From assembly GCA_947624095.1 (NCBI GenBank), contig CANQIR010000010.1:1-14116 (forward strand): 14,116 bases of DNA. The letters run 5' to 3'. Below the pieces are notes generated by a model. The model did not search any database. It had not been told where the DNA came from and saw only the letters and a program-made list of their open reading frames with translations. The position numbers were made by a program, and so were the translations under genes. Below are positions 12,025 to 14,116 of this stretch, piece by piece; position 1 is the first letter of the stretch; each line of letters begins with the position of its first letter. The DNA is from an uncultured Bacilli bacterium (GTDB lineage: Bacteria; Bacillota_I; Bacilli_A; RF39; UBA660).

Positions 12025-14116
12025 AAATATTTTCATTACGAATAGTTTCAATGGTATTTTGTTTATTAATTTTATTTAGAGAATATTTCATAATGATAGT
12101 TATAAGTAAGAAGACTGCGATAATAGTTATGGTAATAGCTAGAAGTGGTAGATGGTAAGCTTCTTCTTCCGTACTTCTTAGGAAAATATAAATTATGTAA
12201 GATAGTGCTACTCCAATTGGAATACCAAAGATTAAGGATTTACATCCCATAAATAAACTTTCTAGACGAATCATATGATTAAATTCTTTAGTAGTCATAC
12301 CAATGGATTTTAACATAGCAAATTCTTGACGACGAAGTTCCATATTAGTAGTAATAGTATTAAAGATATTAGTAACGCCGATTAAAGTTATGACAATGAT
12401 AAAGCCATAGAGGAAGATACCAATTAGAGTGAATAGATTACGCATCATCTTGACATTTTCTTCACTATTATTGATAGTATAATCTTCATCGACTAAGATT
12501 TTTTCTATTTCATCTTGAAGTTTAGTGGCATTATTAGAGTCAATATATATACTGGTAGCAGTAGTTTTACCGATGTTTAATTCAGAATAGTATTTGCTGT
12601 TAATTACCATAAAATTATAATTAATTGTTTGAACACCAAAGGGTTTTTGGTTGGTGATAGCACCAACTGTAAAGATTGTTTCTTTTACAGAATTGCCAGA
12701 TATTTTACCAGTGATTTGGTCGCCTTCTTGATAATTATGAACACGGATGTCGTGAAGGACATTTTCATCTTTTTTTTCATCGTAAGAAGAAATACGATAA
12801 TAATCATAGAGGATAGCCTTATTGCCTACTTCTTCATATTTTAAGCCGATAGATTTAACATAGTTTTGGAAAGTATGATCATCTACGATATAGATTAATA
12901 AATCATCAACTGATGGTGTGTAATCATCTGGAAAATGACTATAATTAAGGTATTCTTTACTATAATTTATTTGTTCAATTTCCAAGTTAGAATGACGATA
13001 AATAGCATACTCGTTGATATAAGGCAATTCAATTATTTGGTTATATTTATTAGACATATCATTATTATCTTTGGAATCTACTAAATCAACAGAAAGATTA
13101 TACTCTTGAATATTTAGTTCATTTTTAATGGATGAGAAAGCCATATTCATAAAACCAGACAAGGCGATAAAGATAAAGACAGATACAATAATAGAGATAG
13201 TTGTTGTCCGATATTTTTTACGATTTCTTTTTAAATTCTTATAAGATATTTCGCCACCCATACCAAAGATACGGCGAATACATTTAGGGGATTTCAATTT
13301 TTTAGACTTGATTTTAATATCCGAACTATTGCGAATAGAATCAATTGGGGAAACTTTGGTGGCTTTTTTAGCACTGCGTAAGGCTGAGAAATAAATAGTG
13401 ATAATGCCAAGAATTATGGATATGATGATTGCAAGTGGTGAAAGAGCAAAGACAAGTTTTAAACCTTCACTAATCATATCTTTTAAGAAGAAATTACATA
13501 CAATAATCAAAATATAGGAAGCTAGTAAACCTATTAATATTCCTAGAGGGATACCAATTAATCCTAAGATAGTAGCTTCATAAAAGACATTTTTCTTGAT
13601 TTGTTTTTTGGTGGCACCAATACTTTTTAACATACCATATTGTTTAGTTTTTTCGGTGATGGATATAGCAAAACTATTTTTAATACAAAAGACGGAAGTA
13701 AAAATAATAATAGCAATAACAATACCGACAACTGTACTTAAGCCACCAATGGTATTATCTCTGACTGGATTATTTTCCAAAATGATAAGATAATCATTAA
13801 GAGTATATTGATACTTAGCTTTAGCGACTTCATCACGATATTTTTGAAGTTCTTCATAGGTAGTAAAATCATATTTTTGATATTTTTCTAGAGAATTAGC
13901 ATCGATATTGAGAATTTGAGCGGTATAGAGGTAAGGTTTTTTAGCTCCTTTTTTGGTGTATCTAGCAAAGATATCGATGGTGCCAGCTAAGTTTTTTTCA
14001 TCGATTAAAGTAATGAAAGTATAACCAGGAGCGGAATAGCTTTCAATACTGGAAGCAGGTCTTTCAATAATTCCAACGATTTTATAAGTTTTAGGATGAG
14101 AATCGACTAGTTTTTC
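12023..14116 (-). CDS. ABC transporter permease, FtsX/MacB type (5' end outside window)
   Basis: 697 codons are present and the frame is still open at the window edge, so the start and first membrane helix are missing. An internal TTG at 13780 is not the start. From the edge: an extracytoplasmic MacB-like domain (KTYKIVGIIERP, then FITLIDE and NLAGTIDIFARY), three helices of an FtsX domain (about 120-265, with SITEKTKQYGMLKSIGATKKQIKK between TM helices, given as TEKxxQYGMLKSIGAT), a linker with GGEISYKNLKRNRKKYRT, another helix, a second extracytoplasmic region of about 200 residues, and a second FtsX domain near the C-terminus (ELRRQEFAMLKSIGMT). This is the architecture of two-FtsX-domain permeases that work with a separate MacB/LolD-type ATPase, presumably encoded upstream outside the window. 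The adjoining two-component genes suggest a role in antimicrobial-peptide or envelope-stress response. Confidence 0.9.
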   Translation of the reverse strand, partial: EKLVDSHPKTYKIVGIIERPASSIESYSAPGYTFITLIDEKNLAGTIDIFARYTKKGAKKPYLYTAQILNIDANSLEKYQKYDFTTYEELQKYRDEVAKAKYQYTLNDYLIILENNPVRDNTIGGLSTVVGIVIAIIIFTSVFCIKNSFAISITEKTKQYGMLKSIGATKKQIKKNVFYEATILGLIGIPLGILIGLLASYILIIVCNFFLKDMISEGLKLVFALSPLAIIISIILGIITIYFSALRSAKKATKVSPIDSIRNSSDIKIKSKKLKSPKCIRRIFGMGGEISYKNLKRNRKKYRTTTISIIVSVFIFIALSGFMNMAFSSIKNELNIQEYNLSVDLVDSKDNNDMSNKYNQIIELPYINEYAIYRHSNLEIEQINYSKEYLNYSHFPDDYTPSVDDLLIYIVDDHTFQNYVKSIGLKYEEVGNKAILYDYYRISSYDEKKDENVLHDIRVHNYQEGDQITGKISGNSVKETIFTVGAITNQKPFGVQTINYNFMVINSKYYSELNIGKTTATSIYIDSNNATKLQDEIEKILVDEDYTINNSEENVKMMRNLFTLIGIFLYGFIIVITLIGVTNIFNTITTNMELRRQEFAMLKSIGMTTKEFNHMIRLESLFMGCKSLIFGIPIGVALSYIIYIFLRSTEEEAYHLPLLAITITIIAVFLLITIIMKYSLNKINKQNTIETIRNENI

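Noticed and set aside
11974..12051. Longer response regulator beginning at TTG 12051
   Set aside because: The added residues are the translated terminator and permease end; ATG 11973 has GGAGG at ideal spacing and begins the receiver domain exactly.

Overview
The window is AT-rich and compactly coded, with almost every large gene on the minus strand. Stops are TAA, TAG and TGA, so the code is standard. DUF1292, VanZ-RDD, an FtsX-type permease with an OmpR-type two-component pair, a YnbB-type PLP enzyme and strong AGGTGA/GGAGG ribosome binding sites point to a low-GC Firmicute, probably an uncultured gut Bacilli lineage (Erysipelotrichales/RF39-like). The lineage is an inference.

Layout. 1-46 (+) is the last codons of a collagen-like Gly-X-Y protein. 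A perfect bidirectional hairpin (49-83) separates it from a single-pass membrane protein (79-1197, -) with its own promoter. A four-gene minus-strand operon follows: 91-aa hypothetical (4691-4966), VanZ-RDD membrane protein (3512-4681), DUF1292 protein (3258-3512) and a large basic, proline-rich 656-aa protein (1285-3255), closed by a terminator at 1255-1282. A 257-aa gene (5034-5807) has its own promoter and terminator. Upstream is another minus-strand operon: SDR oxidoreductase (8705-9439), PLP enzyme of the methionine gamma-lyase/aluminium-resistance family (7486-8715), a 288-aa gene with no ATG, GTG or TTG codon that appears to start at ATT (6573-7439), and a 244-aa protein (5849-6583). 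The last two look like shrunken COG3580/COG3581 (DUF2229, acyl-CoA dehydratase activase-related) proteins.

The most interesting region is 9500-10120, which has no conventional gene. It holds a tandem pair of what I read as type I toxin-antitoxin modules. The intact one encodes a 27-aa hydrophobic peptide (9887-9970, +) with a strong extended -10 promoter, a leader hairpin enclosing the Shine-Dalgarno sequence, and a convergent antisense RNA (about 10083 to 9968, -) with a near-consensus promoter and its own terminator. The upstream copy has the same architecture, but its peptide gene is broken by TAG at codon 6 while its antisense promoter remains good: a dead toxin with an orphan antitoxin RNA. 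The toxin mRNA leader is also complementary to its own 3' UTR, suggesting a fold-back as in other type I toxin mRNAs.

10122-14116 (-) holds an ABC-transporter permease (cut by the window edge), then an OmpR-family response regulator and a histidine kinase, an arrangement typical of antimicrobial-peptide or envelope-stress sensing. A terminator and a probable promoter lie between the permease and the regulator.
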